A stretch of DNA of 64,000 nucleotides from JACCZX01 sp963824935. GTDB taxonomy: Bacteria > Pseudomonadota > Gammaproteobacteria > Burkholderiales > Burkholderiaceae_F. Below, piece after piece: positions 62,566 through 64,000 of this stretch. How positions within the stretch are numbered: the first letter of the stretch is position 1; each line of letters begins with the position of its first letter. The position numbers and the translations under genes were made by a program. The notes under the pieces were generated by a model. That model ran no database searches. It was not told the DNA's origin and worked only from the letters and a program-made list of their open reading frames with translations. The stretch lies in contig CAWGRF010000020.1 of the NCBI GenBank assembly GCA_963824935.1, positions 26,110 through 90,109 of the forward strand. Reading direction: 5' to 3'.

Positions 62566-62701
62566 ATGGAACTCGTTTGCTGCGGCCTGACAAACAAGGA
62601 AATTCGGCCGCGAGTTGTGCATCAGTCCAAACACCATGAAGAAGCACGTGCGCGGCGCCCTCCAGAAACTCGGACTCGCGCACCGTCGACAGGTGTGCTG
62701 A
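62566..62701 (+). pseudogene. LuxR-type HTH remnant
   Basis: RARLMELVCCGLTNKEI is followed, after a one-base shift near 62612, by ELCISPNTMKKHVRGALQKLGLAHRRQVC and a stop at 62701. Together they form the C-terminal helix-turn-helix of a LuxR/GerE-type regulator. No receiver or sensor domain is readable upstream, so this is a decayed or error-broken end of such a gene. Confidence 0.6.
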
Positions 62702-63063
62702 GTCGTGTTTGCTCACGCGATTGCGTGAGAGCAGAAATTGCCCGCGGGGCTGACGAAGCCGCTCCCGCTTGCCCTGATTTCCCTCTGTAGATCGCCGCAT
62801 GTGTCGCGTCGCTCGCGCTCGCGCAAAGCCACGTTCGCATTCTTGTTAGGCCGTAGGGCAGATACCGCCGGACGGTTCAGCTTCCGAAGATCCGGGTGAC
62901 CAGATGCACGGCGACGAGCGCCCCGACTCACTCCTCGGGTTCTCGTGATGCATGGTGTTTTCTCTCATCGGTCGCCGTCGGGACTACACCAGCTCAAGGA
63001 CGACGCGATCGCGTTGCGTTCACGTGCTCGCTTTACGGGGAAACCCAAACCAAGGAACATTGA
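62702..63063. other. Gap with no supported gene
   Basis: In 362 bp I see only short antisense or Arg-rich frames without family features. AAGGAA before 63064 is the ribosome site of the following lipoprotein gene, so its promoter should lie here. Confidence 0.45.
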
Positions 63064-64000
63064 ATGCGGCATCGAAACTATCCAACGCGCCTATCCCTCG
63101 CCGCGATGCTTATGTCGAGCGTTTATCTCGTCGCATGCGGCGGCAGCGGTGAAGGCGAGACAAGCGCCCAGGAGACAAGCGCCCAGGAAGGACCCACCGA
63201 GACGGCGGAGATCTTGGCCGGTGAAGGCGAGACAAGCGCCCAGGAGACAAGCGCCCAGGAAGAAGCCACCGCGACGGCGGAGAGCTTGTCGGGTTACACA
63301 TGGAGCAAGGTCGCGGACCAGGGGCAGACCTTCACCCTCGCCTCGTTGACGTCGGTGCGCTACGGCATCACCAAGAACTGGGTCTACAAGCAGGTCTCGG
63401 GGAGGGTGCCGTGCACAAACGAATTCTTCGGCAACCCGGCTCCTGGCGTGCGCAAGGCGTGCTATGCAAATGTCGCTGCCACGCAAGACCCTCCGCCGCC
63501 TCCGCCGAGCTGCCCGTGCAGCGCCTGGAGCGCGTCGACGACGCCGACCACGCCGCAGCAGTCGGACCCGAACGCGGTCGAGCTCGGCGTCAAGTTCACG
63601 ACGAGCATCAACGGCTTCATCACCGGCGTTCGCTTCTACAAGGGGACGGGCAACACCGGCACCCATGTCGGCAACCTTTGGAGCGCCGGCGGCGCGCTGC
63701 TCGCGCGGGCCACCTTCAGCGCCGAGACGGCGTCGGGCTGGCAGCAGGTGAACTTTGCGAGCCCGGTCCCGGTGAACGCGAACACAGTCTATGTCGCGTC
63801 GTACTACGCACCGAACGGGAGATATGCGGCCGACCTCAACTACTTCGCCACGAGCGGCGTCAGCAAGGGCCCGGTCAATCTGCTCAGCAACGGCGCCGCC
63901 GGCGGCAACAGCGTCTACCGCTACTCGAGCACGACGACGTTCCCGTCCTTGACCTACAACGCGACCAACTACTGGGTCGACGTCGTCTTCAGCGCCACCG
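63064..64000 (+). CDS. DUF4082-type secreted lipoprotein, truncated by window end
   Basis: ATG 63064 begins MRHRNYPTRLSLAAMLM, and a lipobox LVACGGS places the mature N-terminus at Cys25. A Glu/Thr/Ala linker with a 24-residue tandem duplication follows, then a domain with paired Cys, a Pro-rich linker, and a DUF4082 domain (VKFTTSINGFITGVRFYKG, NTGTHVGNLWSAGGALLARATF, VNANTVYVASYYAPNGRYA, NYWVDVVFS). DUF4082 is a beta-sandwich found in secreted carbohydrate-related proteins. The frame is open to the window edge. Confidence 0.8.
   Translation, partial: MRHRNYPTRLSLAAMLMSSVYLVACGGSGEGETSAQETSAQEGPTETAEILAGEGETSAQETSAQEEATATAESLSGYTWSKVADQGQTFTLASLTSVRYGITKNWVYKQVSGRVPCTNEFFGNPAPGVRKACYANVAATQDPPPPPPSCPCSAWSASTTPTTPQQSDPNAVELGVKFTTSINGFITGVRFYKGTGNTGTHVGNLWSAGGALLARATFSAETASGWQQVNFASPVPVNANTVYVASYYAPNGRYAADLNYFATSGVSKGPVNLLSNGAAGGNSVYRYSSTTTFPSLTYNATNYWVDVVFSAT
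63148..63291 (+). repeat. 72-bp tandem duplication in the lipoprotein linker
   Basis: Two adjacent 72-bp copies (63148-63219 and 63220-63291) each encode GEGETSAQETSAQE plus ten variable residues. Each copy itself contains a 15-bp internal repeat (GAGACAAGCGCCCAG). This is an in-frame linker expansion. Confidence 0.85.

Overview
The window looks like chromosomal DNA of a high-GC betaproteobacterium, probably Burkholderiales-like. The reasons are the Bug-type TctC binding protein with TctBA, the soluble FdsGBA formate dehydrogenase with FdhD and FdsD, the Frc/Oxc oxalate pair, a Crp/Fnr regulator beside Oxc, and many short MarR, CBS and universal-stress genes. This assignment rests on gene content only. 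No rRNA, tRNA or CRISPR array was recognised.

Layout. 0-10 kb is a redox and stress island: a partial CDGSH-like protein, a transaldolase-family aldolase, a Rieske ferredoxin, a SoxCD-like sulfite/sulfane dehydrogenase pair with a divergent MarR regulator, a SemiSWEET protein, an AhpD-like protein, DUF488, a histidine kinase, a universal stress protein, a hemerythrin and a second MarR. 10-16.6 kb holds an ECF sigma factor followed by an exported ferritin-like protein, two c-type cytochromes, FolE2, a flavin reductase and a Tat-exported DUF2935 protein. 16.8-19.7 kb holds a CBS-BON protein, sdhCDB without sdhA, and a ferredoxin-IscA fusion. 20-24.8 kb is a leftward operon for a CoA-linked C5-type acid: dehydratase, acyl-CoA dehydrogenase, MmgE/PrpD, CitE-like lyase and GST. 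25-27.5 kb holds an enoyl-CoA hydratase-like protein and a MatB-type malonyl-CoA synthetase.

28-50 kb is the most coherent part, a C1/C2-acid block. It has single-subunit NAD formate dehydrogenase, the molybdenum formate dehydrogenase operon fdsGBA-fdhD-fdsD, an ADP-forming acyl-CoA ligase, formyl-CoA:oxalate CoA-transferase, oxalyl-CoA decarboxylase, a Crp/Fnr-type regulator, a tripartite tricarboxylate transporter and a TauE/SafE permease. Together these would take oxalate to formyl-CoA and then formate to CO2 with NADH. The same operator type, TTGAC-N4-GTCAA, lies in the oxc/crp divergent promoter and upstream of tctC. 50-57 kb holds a Ser/Thr kinase, its ECF sigma factor and a TolA/TonB-like protein with 15-residue repeats. 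57-60 kb holds an XRE-cupin regulator, a DJ-1/PfpI protein, a cupin and an orphan TRAP binding protein, followed by an IS30-family element. The last 2.5 kb holds a broken hypothetical gene, a LuxR-type HTH remnant and the start of a DUF4082 lipoprotein that runs off the window.

Two cross-cutting observations matter most. First, an almost identical ~40-bp promoter/operator containing a TCGTAATACGA palindrome occurs at 3.45 and 4.96 kb, and its core occurs again at 16.74 kb, which suggests a MarR regulon. Second, about 20 single-base frame breaks interrupt otherwise well-conserved genes. One lies in an IS30 terminal repeat whose other copy lacks the extra base, so many are probably sequence errors rather than true pseudogenes. 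I annotate such genes over their full extent and give the break positions.
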